Shown piece after piece: positions 26,063 through 33,971 of a stretch of DNA of 64,000 bases. A program made the position numbers and the translations under genes. This stretch comes from Noviherbaspirillum massiliense JC206 (GTDB lineage: Bacteria > Pseudomonadota > Gammaproteobacteria > Burkholderiales > Burkholderiaceae_D). The notes under the pieces are model-generated. The model was not told where the DNA came from and made no database searches. It saw nothing but the letters and a program-made list of their open reading frames with translations. Where the stretch lies: assembly GCF_000312045.1 (NCBI RefSeq), contig NZ_HE978634.1:1792098-1856097 (forward strand), written 5' to 3'. Within the stretch, counting starts at the first letter, position 1; each line of letters starts with the position of its first letter.

Positions 26063-27289
26063 TTACCTCAGGTTGACCAGCGTCTGCATCAGCTGGTCCT
26101 GCGTCTTGATGGTCTGGGCATTGGCCTGGTAGACGCGCTGCGCGGTGATCATGTTCACCAGTTCGGCCGTCAGGTCGACGTTCGAATCCTCGACTGCCGA
26201 GGCTTGCAGGGTACCGAGCTTGCCGGTTCCGGGCTGGCCGGCGACGGCGACATCCGAAGCGGCGGTCGGCGCCCACAGGTTGTTCCCCATCGGTTGCAGG
26301 CCGTTCGGATTCGGGAAGCTGAACAACGCCACCTGGCCCAGCGACCTGGTCTGCCCGTTGCTGTAGCGGCCGAGGACGATGCCGTTGCCGTCCACGGTGA
26401 AGCTGGACAGGTTGCCGTCCACGTAGCCGTTCTGGGTCAGGGTCCTCACATCGAAGGAAGAGCCGTATTCGGTTGTGCCCGCAATGTTGATCGTGATGTT
26501 CAGCGGATCGACGCCGGGAATGTTGATCGCGGGGACGGTAAGCTGCCCCGGGGACGGCGTGGCCAGGGAACCGTCGGTATTGAAGGTCAGTGCCCCCAGG
26601 TCCATCGACGGCCGCGGCGTGGGCGGCGGCTGGACCGTATCGTCCGCGGCATAGACATGCCAGTCGGTCGCCGTCTTCACGTAGTACAGTTGCAGCTGGT
26701 GCGAATCACCCTTGCTGTCATAGGTGATGATGGACGTGGAATTGTTGTAGGTCAGCGGATCGTCAGGATTGAAGGGAGAAACGGTCGGAGGTTTTGCTCC
26801 CGTCTGGAGATTCACCGCAGTCGTGATGGTGCTCGTCGCCTGCGGCGGCATGGCGGCCGATGGAATCTGCAGGTCGACGATCTGGCCGCTCGGCACGCCA
26901 TTCGCATTGAGGTTGTAGCCGCTCAGCCGGAGCCCCTGGGAGTTGACGATGTAGCCCGACTTGTCGAGCGTGAACTGGCCGTTGCGGGTGAAGTACACCG
27001 TGCCATTGTCGTTCATGCCGAAGAAGCCGCCGCCGTTGATCGCGATATCCAGCGGATTGCTGGAAGAAGTGATGTTCCCCTGGGAGAATTGCTGCGCGAT
27101 CTGCGTCACCTTGGTGCCGATGCCGACCTGCGATGTGCCGCCGCCGTTTAGCGAGCTGGCGTAGATGTCGGCGAACTGCGCCTGCGATCCCTTGAAGCCT
27201 ACGGTATTGGCGTTGGCCACGTTGTTGCCGATGACTTCCAGATTCTTGGAAGCCGCATTCAGGCCGCTCAGTCCCTGTTGAAAGCTCAT
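26063..27289 (-). CDS. flgE: Flagellar hook protein FlgE
   Basis: FlgE (408 aa) is the hook subunit. The N-terminal MSFQQGLSGLNAASKNLEVI, with NNVANANTVGFKGSQ, and the C-terminal ELVNMITAQRVYQANAQTIK are conserved axial-protein motifs. The variable middle is normal for a betaproteobacterial hook protein. It follows flgD by 33 bp. The hook length is set by FliK, encoded about 14 kb away in this window. Confidence 0.98.
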   Translation of the reverse strand: MSFQQGLSGLNAASKNLEVIGNNVANANTVGFKGSQAQFADIYASSLNGGGTSQVGIGTKVTQIAQQFSQGNITSSSNPLDIAINGGGFFGMNDNGTVYFTRNGQFTLDKSGYIVNSQGLRLSGYNLNANGVPSGQIVDLQIPSAAMPPQATSTITTAVNLQTGAKPPTVSPFNPDDPLTYNNSTSIITYDSKGDSHQLQLYYVKTATDWHVYAADDTVQPPPTPRPSMDLGALTFNTDGSLATPSPGQLTVPAINIPGVDPLNITINIAGTTEYGSSFDVRTLTQNGYVDGNLSSFTVDGNGIVLGRYSNGQTRSLGQVALFSFPNPNGLQPMGNNLWAPTAASDVAVAGQPGTGKLGTLQASAVEDSNVDLTAELVNMITAQRVYQANAQTIKTQDQLMQTLVNLR

Positions 27290-27322
27290 GTCGTTCTCCT
27301 GTTGTCCTGTTTCCCGCGGCGG

Positions 27323-27994
27323 TCAGATGATCTGCCGCACGTCATTCAGCGTCACCGAGCCGATGGCGGGCACGTTGAGCTTCACGCCCTGCGCGCCGGT
27401 CGTCACGCTGCCGACCACGCCGAACGCGAGCGACGTGGCTTGCACCTGCTGTTCCCCGCGCGTCGCGACGACCTGGAAGCTGTAGGCTCCCTCGGCCGCA
27501 TCGGCACCGCTGTCGGTCTTGCCATCCCACTGGAAACCCTGGATGCCGGCCTCCTGCGAGCCGAGGTTGATGCTGCGCACGACGCTTCCCGATGCATTCA
27601 TGATCTTCACTTCCAGCTTGTCGGCCGGTTCGGCAAGCTCCACACCGAAAGCACCGATGCCTTCGGCCAGGTTCAGGTTCGATCCCGGCACCAGCACGCC
27701 ATGTCCGATCATGCCGGCCGCCTGCAGCCTCTGGTTGGACTGGTAGTTGCCCATCAGCGCTTCGAGCGAGCTGTTGAGCTTGTCGATGCCGGTGACGGTC
27801 GACAGCTGCGCGAGCTGGCTGGTGACCTGGGCGTTGTCGAGCGGATTGAGCGGGTCCTGGTTCCGCATCTGCGTGACCAGCAGGGTCATGAAGCGGTCCT
27901 GGGCATCGGCAACCGTACTGTTCCCGCCCGACTTCGTCGGATTCATCGTCGACAGCAGGTCGGAAGACACGGCATTGGATTGAATCGTCGTCAT
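27323..27994 (-). CDS. flgD: Flagellar hook cap/scaffold protein FlgD
   Basis: FlgD (223 aa) caps the growing hook. The conserved N-terminal block DRFMTLLVTQMRNQDPLNPL followed by DNAQVTSQLAQLSTV is present, and the C-terminal Ig-like FLIG/tudor region includes GIQGFQWDGKTDSG. It lies between flgC and flgE in the normal order, with 12 bp to flgC. Confidence 0.97.
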   Translation of the reverse strand: MTTIQSNAVSSDLLSTMNPTKSGGNSTVADAQDRFMTLLVTQMRNQDPLNPLDNAQVTSQLAQLSTVTGIDKLNSSLEALMGNYQSNQRLQAAGMIGHGVLVPGSNLNLAEGIGAFGVELAEPADKLEVKIMNASGSVVRSINLGSQEAGIQGFQWDGKTDSGADAAEGAYSFQVVATRGEQQVQATSLAFGVVGSVTTGAQGVKLNVPAIGSVTLNDVRQII

Positions 27995-28006
27995 GGGAAT
28001 CCTCTC

Positions 28007-28411
28007 TTACTGGCCGAGCGTCAGGGTTTTGAGCAGCATGGTCTTGGCGGTATTCATCGCTTCCACATTGGTCTGGTAGGAACGCGAGGCGGAAATCATG
28101 TTCACCATTTCCTCCACCACATTCACGTTGGGCATGGTGACGTAGCCGTTTTCATCGGCCTGCGGATGCTTGGGATCGAACACCTTTTTCAGCGGCGAGG
28201 CATCCTCCACCACCTGCTGCACCTTGACGCCGGTGGCTTCCTGGCCGGCGACCGGCACTGCGGAAAACACCACCTGCTTCGCCCGATAGGTCTCGCCGGT
28301 GGAACTGGTGGTGCTGTCGGCGTTGGCGATATTGCTGGCAACGACGTTCAGGCGCTGGCCCTGCGCGCTCATGGCGGAACCGGCGACATTGAAGATATTG
28401 AAGAGCGACAT
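28007..28411 (-). CDS. flgC: Flagellar proximal rod protein FlgC
   Basis: FlgC (134 aa) is a proximal rod subunit. The N-terminus [19 protein letters not shown] is followed by [19 protein letters not shown]. The C-terminal motif [21 protein letters not shown] is intact. It is separated from flgB by 2 bp, so the two are probably translationally coupled. Confidence 0.98.
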   Translation of the reverse strand: MSLFNIFNVAGSAMSAQGQRLNVVASNIANADSTTSSTGETYRAKQVVFSAVPVAGQEATGVKVQQVVEDASPLKKVFDPKHPQADENGYVTMPNVNVVEEMVNMISASRSYQTNVEAMNTAKTMLLKTLTLGQ

Positions 28412-28413
28412 GA

Positions 28414-28827
28414 TTATTGTCCCTGGATGGCACTAAGCATTTTCTTGATTTCGGCGCTGACCATGGTCAGCCCGGCTTCGTAGCGCACGGCGTTGTCGAT
28501 GAACTGGTTGCGTTCGGCATCCATGTCGACGGTGTTGCCGTCGACGCTGTCCTGTCTCGGCGAGCGATACAGCAGTGGCACGCCTGCGGCGGTGCCGTTT
28601 GCACCCTGCCCCTGGAGATGCGCAGCGGTGGTCGTTGTCATTGCGCCGGGTGTCGCGCCGCCCTGCGACAGGGCCTGCTTCAGGGCGCCGCTGAAGTCGA
28701 TGTCGCGCGCCTTGTAGTTCGGCGTATCCGCATTCGCAATATTCGATGCCAGCAGCTGCTGGCGCTGCGCCCGCAGGCTGAGCGCCGTTTCATGGAAACG
28801 CAGCGCTTGGTCGAGTTTTGTTATCAT
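28414..28827 (-). CDS. flgB: Flagellar proximal rod protein FlgB
   Basis: FlgB (137 aa) is the first gene of the flgBCDEFGHIJKL operon. The start at 28827 was chosen because GGAGG lies at the right distance; a longer frame to 28923 adds 32 residues unlike any FlgB. The N-terminal [19 protein letters not shown] and [18 protein letters not shown] motifs are typical. It is transcribed divergently from flgA across a 184-bp gap that should contain the class II promoters. Confidence 0.97.
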   Translation of the reverse strand: MITKLDQALRFHETALSLRAQRQQLLASNIANADTPNYKARDIDFSGALKQALSQGGATPGAMTTTTAAHLQGQGANGTAAGVPLLYRSPRQDSVDGNTVDMDAERNQFIDNAVRYEAGLTMVSAEIKKMLSAIQGQ

Positions 28828-29011
28828 CACCGCCTCCGCAATGGTCCGGCTAAAGAGGCCGGGCCTCATGCCGATAAGGGATTCATCCGGATCATAGCGA
28901 AGCCCCCTTCCCCGGCATCGCATGATAAGAACGCGATTCCCGGGCCTGTTTGCTGGTTTGGATTGACGGCCGCCGTTTAGGATTCATCCTGGCGTCAATC
29001 CATCTGTGACC

Positions 29012-29716
29012 ATGAAAACATTTTCCCGAGCCCTGTTTTCCCTCCTCCTTCTGGCCGTCGCGCATGGCGCGGCTGCACAGGAGTCGAGCGCACGCCAGGA
29101 GCATGACGCGCTGCGCCGGGTCGCGGAACAGTTCCTGCGCACCCAGTCGGCGGGCCTCCCGGGACAGGTCAACATCCGGGTCGGACAAATCGACAGCCGC
29201 CTGCAGCTCGCGGCCTGCGCGGCGCCGGAAGCCTTCCTGCCGCCCGGCAGCAAGGTCTGGGGCAAGACCACCATCGGCCTGCGCTGCGCGGCACCTTCTC
29301 CATGGACCGTGTATGTCGGGGCTACTGTCCAGGTGATCGGCGAATATCTCGTGACTGCCGCTCCGCTCGTCCAGGGGCAGCAGATCGGCAATGAACATCT
29401 GGCGAAGGTCAAGGGCGACCTGACCGCCCTGCCCCCCGGCATCGTCACCGATGCATCACAGGCGCTCGGCCGCTCGCCCGTGATGTCGCTGCGCGCCGGC
29501 ATGCCCTTGCGCCAGGACATCCTGCGCAGTCCTTCCGTGGTACAGCAGGGACAGGTGATCCGCGTGGTGTCCGGCGGCCCCGGATTCCAGGTGACAGCCG
29601 AGGCGCGGTCATTGACGAATGCGGCGGCAGGACAGGTGGCGCAGGCCCGCACGGCTTCCGGGCAGGTGGTCAGCGGCATCGCCAGGGCGGGTGGCGTGGT
29701 CGAGGTTACATATTGA
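29012..29716 (+). CDS. flgA: Flagellar P-ring assembly chaperone FlgA
   Basis: FlgA (234 aa) helps FlgI assemble in the periplasm. A Sec signal peptide is clear (ALFSLLLLAVAHGAAAQ). The C-terminal SAF-like domain includes MSLRAGMPLRQDILRSP and GQVIRVVSGGPGFQV. The ATG at 29012 is preferred over a GTG six bases upstream. It is divergent from flgB and followed by flgM, which has its own sigma-28-type promoter. Confidence 0.95.
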   Translation: MKTFSRALFSLLLLAVAHGAAAQESSARQEHDALRRVAEQFLRTQSAGLPGQVNIRVGQIDSRLQLAACAAPEAFLPPGSKVWGKTTIGLRCAAPSPWTVYVGATVQVIGEYLVTAAPLVQGQQIGNEHLAKVKGDLTALPPGIVTDASQALGRSPVMSLRAGMPLRQDILRSPSVVQQGQVIRVVSGGPGFQVTAEARSLTNAAAGQVAQARTASGQVVSGIARAGGVVEVTY

Positions 29717-29751
29717 AACCCTGAGCCCCCTGCTTTTACAATTGAAGCTTC

Positions 29752-29778
29752 TAAAGTTTCCGGCAATTGCGTCGATAA
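29752..29778 (+). promoter_or_regulatory. Sigma-28 (FliA) promoter of flgM
   Basis: TAAAGTTT-N11-GTCGATAA. Against the consensus TAAAGTTT-N11-GCCGATAA, the -35 is exact and the -10 has one mismatch. It lies 68 bp before the flgM GTG start. A FliA promoter on the anti-sigma gene gives the well-known feedback loop. Confidence 0.88.
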
Positions 29779-29846
29779 CGAGCATGACAAGTGGCAAAAA
29801 CCGACGCAAAACCAACGTAAACTGATGACCAGACAAGGAAAATGCC

Positions 29847-30149
29847 GTGAAAATTGACGATTCGATCAAAAAAGCTGCCGGCCTGAGCGTCGGAACCACC
29901 TCGACCCGTTCCAGCAAGAGTGCCGACAAGGCCGGCGCTGTCAGCCAGCCGGCATCCGACAGCGTCAAGCTGTCACCCCAGCTGCAAGCCCTGTCCGGCC
30001 AGCTCGCCGATACCACGGTGTTCGACTCGAAGAAAGTGGAAGAAATCAAGGCCGCGATTGCGGAAGGCCGCTTCCAGGTCGATCCCGAAAAAGTCGCGAA
30101 TGGCTTGCTCGACACCGTGACCGATCTGCTGCGCTCCCGCAAATCCTGA
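29847..30149 (+). CDS. flgM: Anti-sigma-28 factor FlgM
   Basis: FlgM (100 aa) binds FliA until hook completion allows its export. It is small, Ser/Lys-rich and probably unstructured at the N-terminus. The C-terminal FliA-binding half is conserved: VKLSPQLQALSGQL, then KVEEIKAAIAEGRFQVDPEKVANGLL split over the next helix. It starts with GTG behind AAGGAAA. A near-perfect sigma-28 promoter precedes it, and upstream flgA transcription may also read through. Confidence 0.95.
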   Translation: MKIDDSIKKAAGLSVGTTSTRSSKSADKAGAVSQPASDSVKLSPQLQALSGQLADTTVFDSKKVEEIKAAIAEGRFQVDPEKVANGLLDTVTDLLRSRKS

Positions 30150-30172
30150 ACCACCCTAAGAGTTCCACCGCC

Positions 30173-30649
30173 ATGTCATCACGCACCCCAAGCCCGGCAA
30201 GCCATCTGAGCGAAGAGCAGCAGGCCGCACGCGCCCTGCTGCAACTGCTGCAACAGGAAGAGGCTTGCCTAGTGGAGTCGGACGCTGATGGTTTGGCAAA
30301 ACTGACCGGGGAAAAGGCCCAGGCGGTTGCGCGCATGGCGGAACTTGCGGCACGCCGCTACGATCTGCTCGAAGCCGCCGGCTTCGAAGGCAAGGAAGCC
30401 GGCATGGAAGCCTGGCTGGAAATTGCCGCCTCCGGCGAAGCGGCCAGGAATGCCTGGGCGGACCTGCTGGCAGTGGCAAGATCGGCCAAGGAACTCAACC
30501 GTACCAATGGCCTGATGATCGGCCAGCAGCTGGCGCGCAACCAGAGCGCGCTCAACATCCTGCAAGGCGGCGGGCAAGGCGCCAGCCTCTACGGCCCGAA
30601 TGGCCAGACCACCACCAGGACATCCAGCCGCGGCCTGGCCGTCGGCTGA
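30173..30649 (+). CDS. flgN: Flagellar export chaperone FlgN
   Basis: FlgN (158 aa) is the cytoplasmic chaperone for FlgK and FlgL. It is predicted to be almost all helix. The C-terminal block KELNRTNGLMIGQQLARNQSALNIL matches the family's conserved region around N-x-x-G. It follows flgM by 23 bp. Its clients flgK and flgL are about 10 kb away. Confidence 0.93.
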   Translation: MSSRTPSPASHLSEEQQAARALLQLLQQEEACLVESDADGLAKLTGEKAQAVARMAELAARRYDLLEAAGFEGKEAGMEAWLEIAASGEAARNAWADLLAVARSAKELNRTNGLMIGQQLARNQSALNILQGGGQGASLYGPNGQTTTRTSSRGLAVG

Positions 30650-30673
30650 TTTTTTCTGCCCCATCTCCAGAAA

Positions 30674-30725
30674 GTAGGGTGCGCCATGCGCACCGTGCAA
30701 TTTTGGTGCGCGCGGCGCACCCTAC
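30674..30725. repeat. Palindromic intergenic repeat, copy 5 of 6
   Basis: A 52-bp member of the repeat with arms GTAGGGTGCGCCATGCGCACC / GGTGCGCGCGGCGCACCCTA and loop GTGCAATTTT. It lies just after flgN, in the convergent gap with motD. Confidence 0.9.
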
Positions 30726-30854
30726 TTCCCGCGAAAAATGCTGCGGCGCTGAACAACTTCGGCGTCTGTATTCCAGTGACAGGCTGAGCACGCAATTCTG
30801 GCAGCATGCTGCCCGCCTGCGAAGCGGATTGCGCCTTCAAGGGGAGCGTCGGAT

Positions 30855-30904
30855 GTGGGGTGCGCCGTGCGCACCATGCAATTCCGGGGCGCACCGCACC
30901 CTGC
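30855..30904. repeat. Palindromic intergenic repeat, copy 6 of 6 (degenerate)
   Basis: A decayed copy: GTGGGGTGCGCCGTGCGCACC on the left and GGGGCGCACC-GCACCCTGCT on the right, with the same ATGCAATTCC loop as copy 1. It lies 130 bp from copy 5 and ends 6 bp before the motD stop. Two copies in one convergent gap suggest duplication or preference for this location. Confidence 0.78.
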
Positions 30905-30909
30905 TCCCC

Positions 30910-31683
30910 TTATTGAATTGACGGCGCCTCCACCGGAACTTCCCTCACCACATCCGGCAGGCTGGACATGATGGTGACCGTGACGCGCCGGTTGCGTTGC
31001 CGTCCTTCCGCGGTATCGTTGGTTTCGGCAGGCTGGGTCGGTCCGTGGCCGACTGCAGTGAGGCGGGTTTCCGCCACGCCGCTGTCGACGAACAATCTCA
31101 CTACGCTGCTCGCACGCACCGCCGACAATTCCCAGTTCGAGGGAAAGGCGGCATTGTTGATCGGAATGCTGTCTGTATGGCCTTCGACCTGGATCGCATG
31201 CCCGTCATCCTTCAGCACCTCGGCCACTGCCTTCAGCGCCGCGCTGCTCTCTTCCGTCAGCTTCGCTTCGGCGGGCGCGAACAGCACGCTCGCATTGATC
31301 TCGACGCTGACACCGCGGCTGGTCTGGGTCACGCGCACCTTGCCCTGGCTGACCAGCGGCGCCAGCGCCTTCATGATGTCGCGCGCGATGCCGGTCATCC
31401 GTTCCTTTTCGCGGCGCAGAGCTTCTAGGGCGCGCCGCTGTTGCATAGGTATCAGCTTCGGCTGCTGCAACTGCATGGGCGGCGGCTCCTCGCTGCGAAT
31501 GGCGGGGGCATTGCCGAAGGCTGCGCCCAGGGACTCGGACAATGCCTTGTATTTGCTTTCATTGAGCGACGACAGCGCATACATCACGACGAAGAAGGCA
31601 AACAGCAGCGTGATGAAGTCGGCGTAGGAAACGATCCAGCGCTCGTGGTTCTCTGGTTCTTCCTCGTAGCGCTTGCGAGCCAT
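30910..31683 (-). CDS. motD: Flagellar stator protein MotD (MotB family)
   Basis: A 257-aa MotB-type stator subunit. It has a short basic N-terminus and one membrane helix containing the ion-coupling Asp at about 22 (WIVSYADFITLLFAFFVVMY). A plug-like linker precedes the OmpA-type peptidoglycan-binding domain (VEGHTDSIPINNAAFPSNWE). It pairs with MotC, whose stop is 8 bp upstream. The gene order fliA-motC-motD matches Pseudomonas-type MotCD. A second stator, MotAB, is encoded about 19 kb away. Confidence 0.93.
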   Translation of the reverse strand: MARKRYEEEPENHERWIVSYADFITLLFAFFVVMYALSSLNESKYKALSESLGAAFGNAPAIRSEEPPPMQLQQPKLIPMQQRRALEALRREKERMTGIARDIMKALAPLVSQGKVRVTQTSRGVSVEINASVLFAPAEAKLTEESSAALKAVAEVLKDDGHAIQVEGHTDSIPINNAAFPSNWELSAVRASSVVRLFVDSGVAETRLTAVGHGPTQPAETNDTAEGRQRNRRVTVTIMSSLPDVVREVPVEAPSIQ

Positions 31684-31691
31684 GGGCTGCC

Positions 31692-32429
31692 TTATCGGTA
31701 TGCAGACATCTTTTCCTGGATCACGCGGGCATTGTCGCCACCTGCGATCGAGAAAAATATGTCGGCCAGCATTTCGCGCCGGGAGACTTCCTCGGCCACG
31801 ATGGCCTTGAGCTTGTTGGCGATCGGCAGGAATACCAGGTTGGCGAGGCCAACGCCGTAGATCGTCGCCACGAAGGCCACGGCGATGCCGCTGCCGAGCC
31901 TGGCCGGCTCCGACAGGTTCTCCATGACATGGATCAGGCCGAGCACGGCGCCGAGGATGCCTATCGTCGGCGCATAGCCGCCGGCGGCTTCCCAGATCTT
32001 CACCGCCTGCCTTTCCTTACGCTCATAGGAAGAGATGTCGACTTCGAGGATTTCGCGGATCTTGCCCTGCTCGGCACCGTCGACGATGAGGCGCAGGCCC
32101 TTTGCAACGAAGGGGTCGCGCGCGCTTTCCTGGAAGCGTTCCAGGCTGAGCAAGCCTTCGCGCCGGGCGGTCGCGCTCCAGGCCTGGATTTGCAGGCTGG
32201 CGGCGGCAAAGCCATCCTTCGGGGGCGCAATGATCCAGCGCGCCATGGCCACCCCGCGCAGGAAATTTCCCATGCCGCTTTGCAGCAGGACCGCGCCGAC
32301 AGTGCCGGCGAAGACGACCACGAAGGCGGCGGGCTGCAGCAGCGAGCCGACATGACCGCCCTCCAGGTGCTGCCCGAGCAGAAGCGCGGACAGCCCGAGG
32401 AAAAGACCGCCTAGGCTAGCCCAGTCCAT
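31692..32429 (-). CDS. motC: Flagellar stator protein MotC (MotA family)
   Basis: A 245-aa MotA-type protein with four membrane helices (first LGGLFLGLSALLLG; last two near GGYAPTIGILGAVLGLI and GSGIAVAFVATIYGVGLANLVF). The cytoplasmic loop between helices 2 and 3 carries the charged residues that contact FliG. The start overlaps the end of fliA by 19 bp, so translation is probably coupled. It forms a stator with MotD. Confidence 0.93.
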   Translation of the reverse strand: MDWASLGGLFLGLSALLLGQHLEGGHVGSLLQPAAFVVVFAGTVGAVLLQSGMGNFLRGVAMARWIIAPPKDGFAAASLQIQAWSATARREGLLSLERFQESARDPFVAKGLRLIVDGAEQGKIREILEVDISSYERKERQAVKIWEAAGGYAPTIGILGAVLGLIHVMENLSEPARLGSGIAVAFVATIYGVGLANLVFLPIANKLKAIVAEEVSRREMLADIFFSIAGGDNARVIQEKMSAYR

Positions 32430-33142
32430 GCCTTCTCCTTCAGCCTGGTGCGCAGGCGCGCGATCGCCTGGCTGTGCAGCTGGCAGACCCGCGATTCGGA
32501 CACGCCCATGACGGCGCCGATTTCCTTCAGGTTCAGCTCCTGTTCATAATACAAGCCCATCAGGATCTTTTCCCGTTCCGGCAGGTTCTCGATCGCCTCG
32601 ATCACGGCGGCGCGGAAACCGCCGGCCAGCAGGCTTTGCAAGGGATCGCTCTTGTCGTCGACGCAGTAACGGTCGAGGAAGTGGTCGTCGCCTTCGCCGC
32701 CGTGGAAATCCTCGTAGTAGATCAGCTGGTGGCCGCTGCCATCGGTGAGCATTTCCTGGTATTCCTTCAGCGAGACCTTGAGTTCCTTCGCGATCTCCGC
32801 TTCCATCGGCATCCTGCCCAGGCGCTGCTGCAAGTTGTTCATGGCCTCCTCCACCTTGCGCATGTTCTGGCGGATACTGCGCGGCAGCCAGTCGCTGCTG
32901 CGCAATTCATCCAGCATCGCACCCTTGATGCGCTGAACCGCATAGGTTTCGAACTGCGCCCCGTGATGGTCTTCGTAACGATTGGCCGCATCCAGCAGCC
33001 CGATCATGCCGGCCTGGATCAGGTCGTCCACTTCCACGCTGGGCGGGAGCTTGGCCTTCATCTGGTGCGCCAGCCGCTTGACGAGCGGTGCATGCTCTTC
33101 CAGAAGGTTCTTCTTTTCCGATTTTCCGCTGACGGTATACAT
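32411..33142 (-). CDS. fliA: RNA polymerase sigma factor FliA (sigma-28)
   Basis: FliA (243 aa) directs late flagellar and chemotaxis transcription. Region 2 is clear (LIQAGMIGLLDAANRYEDH ... GAMLDELRSSDWLPRSIRQ), and so are region 3 and region 4 with its helix-turn-helix (LKEIGAVMGVSESRVCQLHS). The ATG at 33142 begins MYTVSGKSE; a longer upstream frame has no support. It is held by FlgM and its likely targets in this window are the promoters ahead of motA, cheR, cheY and flgM. It overlaps motC and follows flhG by 7 bp. Confidence 0.98.
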   Translation of the reverse strand: MYTVSGKSEKKNLLEEHAPLVKRLAHQMKAKLPPSVEVDDLIQAGMIGLLDAANRYEDHHGAQFETYAVQRIKGAMLDELRSSDWLPRSIRQNMRKVEEAMNNLQQRLGRMPMEAEIAKELKVSLKEYQEMLTDGSGHQLIYYEDFHGGEGDDHFLDRYCVDDKSDPLQSLLAGGFRAAVIEAIENLPEREKILMGLYYEQELNLKEIGAVMGVSESRVCQLHSQAIARLRTRLKEKAWTGLA

Positions 33143-33149
33143 AAAAAAC

Positions 33150-33971
33150 TTAGATTCCGAGATTCGCGCGCTGCACAGGCATTCCGGGCAGCGCAAACCG
33201 TCCGGCCAGCTGGCGGAAGGCGACGGAGGCATTTGCCAGCGGGAAGGCATCGATCACCGAGCGGCCCAGATGCGCCGCCCGCTTCAGGTGGTCGTCGGCC
33301 GGCACCGATCCCAGCGAATGCAGCTTGACGGCAAGGTAGCGGTTGGCAGCCAGCGCCATGTTGCGAAACACCTGCTGCGCCTCCTTGTCCGATGTGCCGG
33401 TGACGAGGATGCCGAAGGGCCTGCGGCCGAGCCTGCCGTTCAGACGCTTGATGAGGGAGTAGGCGGCGGTGATGGACTGCGGATTGTTCGCGACTTGCAC
33501 CACGATTTCACCCTCGGCAACCGAAGGAAGCGCAAAGGCGTCCTGCCGGTCGAGTTCCGCATCCACGATCAGGATGTCGGCGCGTACGGCCAGCGCGGAA
33601 AATGCCGTCTCCACCCGGCGCTGCTCCTGCGGATCATCCGCGCCGGCACGCGGGCCGCGCGAGACCGTGACCACGCCGAAACCCTGCGACATCGGCTGGA
33701 TTGCTTCATCGAGGGCGCGCTCCTGGCGCGCCACCTGCAGCAGTGTCGCACCGCGCACCATGTCCATCCGCGAAGCGATGCCTTGCGTTTCCATGCAGGC
33801 GTCCACCAGCAGCACATCGCTGCCCGAACGGGCGAGCGATGCCCCGAGATTCACCAGCATGGCCGCCTTTTCCTCGCCGGAAGTCGCGGACAGGATGGTG
33901 AACACGCGCGGCTTGGGGCCGGCGACCATGCGCCGCAAACCTTCGGCCTGGTCGAAATCGAAACTAGCCAA
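33150..33971 (-). CDS. flhG: FlhG/FleN-like flagellar number regulator with degenerate P-loop
   Basis: A 273-aa MinD/ParA-family protein in the standard flhF-flhG-fliA position; FlhG normally limits flagellar number and works against FlhF. The N-terminal FDFDQAEGLRRMVAG is the conserved FlhF-activating motif (DQAxxLR). The nucleotide-binding loop, however, reads LSATSGEEKAAMLVNLGASLA instead of the expected GKGGVGKT pattern: only one Lys remains and the following Thr/Ser is Ala. The next motif is LVDACMETQG. It may therefore bind ATP poorly or act as a pseudo-ATPase. It starts with TTG, overlapping flhF by 8 bp. Confidence 0.85.
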   Translation of the reverse strand: MASFDFDQAEGLRRMVAGPKPRVFTILSATSGEEKAAMLVNLGASLARSGSDVLLVDACMETQGIASRMDMVRGATLLQVARQERALDEAIQPMSQGFGVVTVSRGPRAGADDPQEQRRVETAFSALAVRADILIVDAELDRQDAFALPSVAEGEIVVQVANNPQSITAAYSLIKRLNGRLGRRPFGILVTGTSDKEAQQVFRNMALAANRYLAVKLHSLGSVPADDHLKRAAHLGRSVIDAFPLANASVAFRQLAGRFALPGMPVQRANLGI

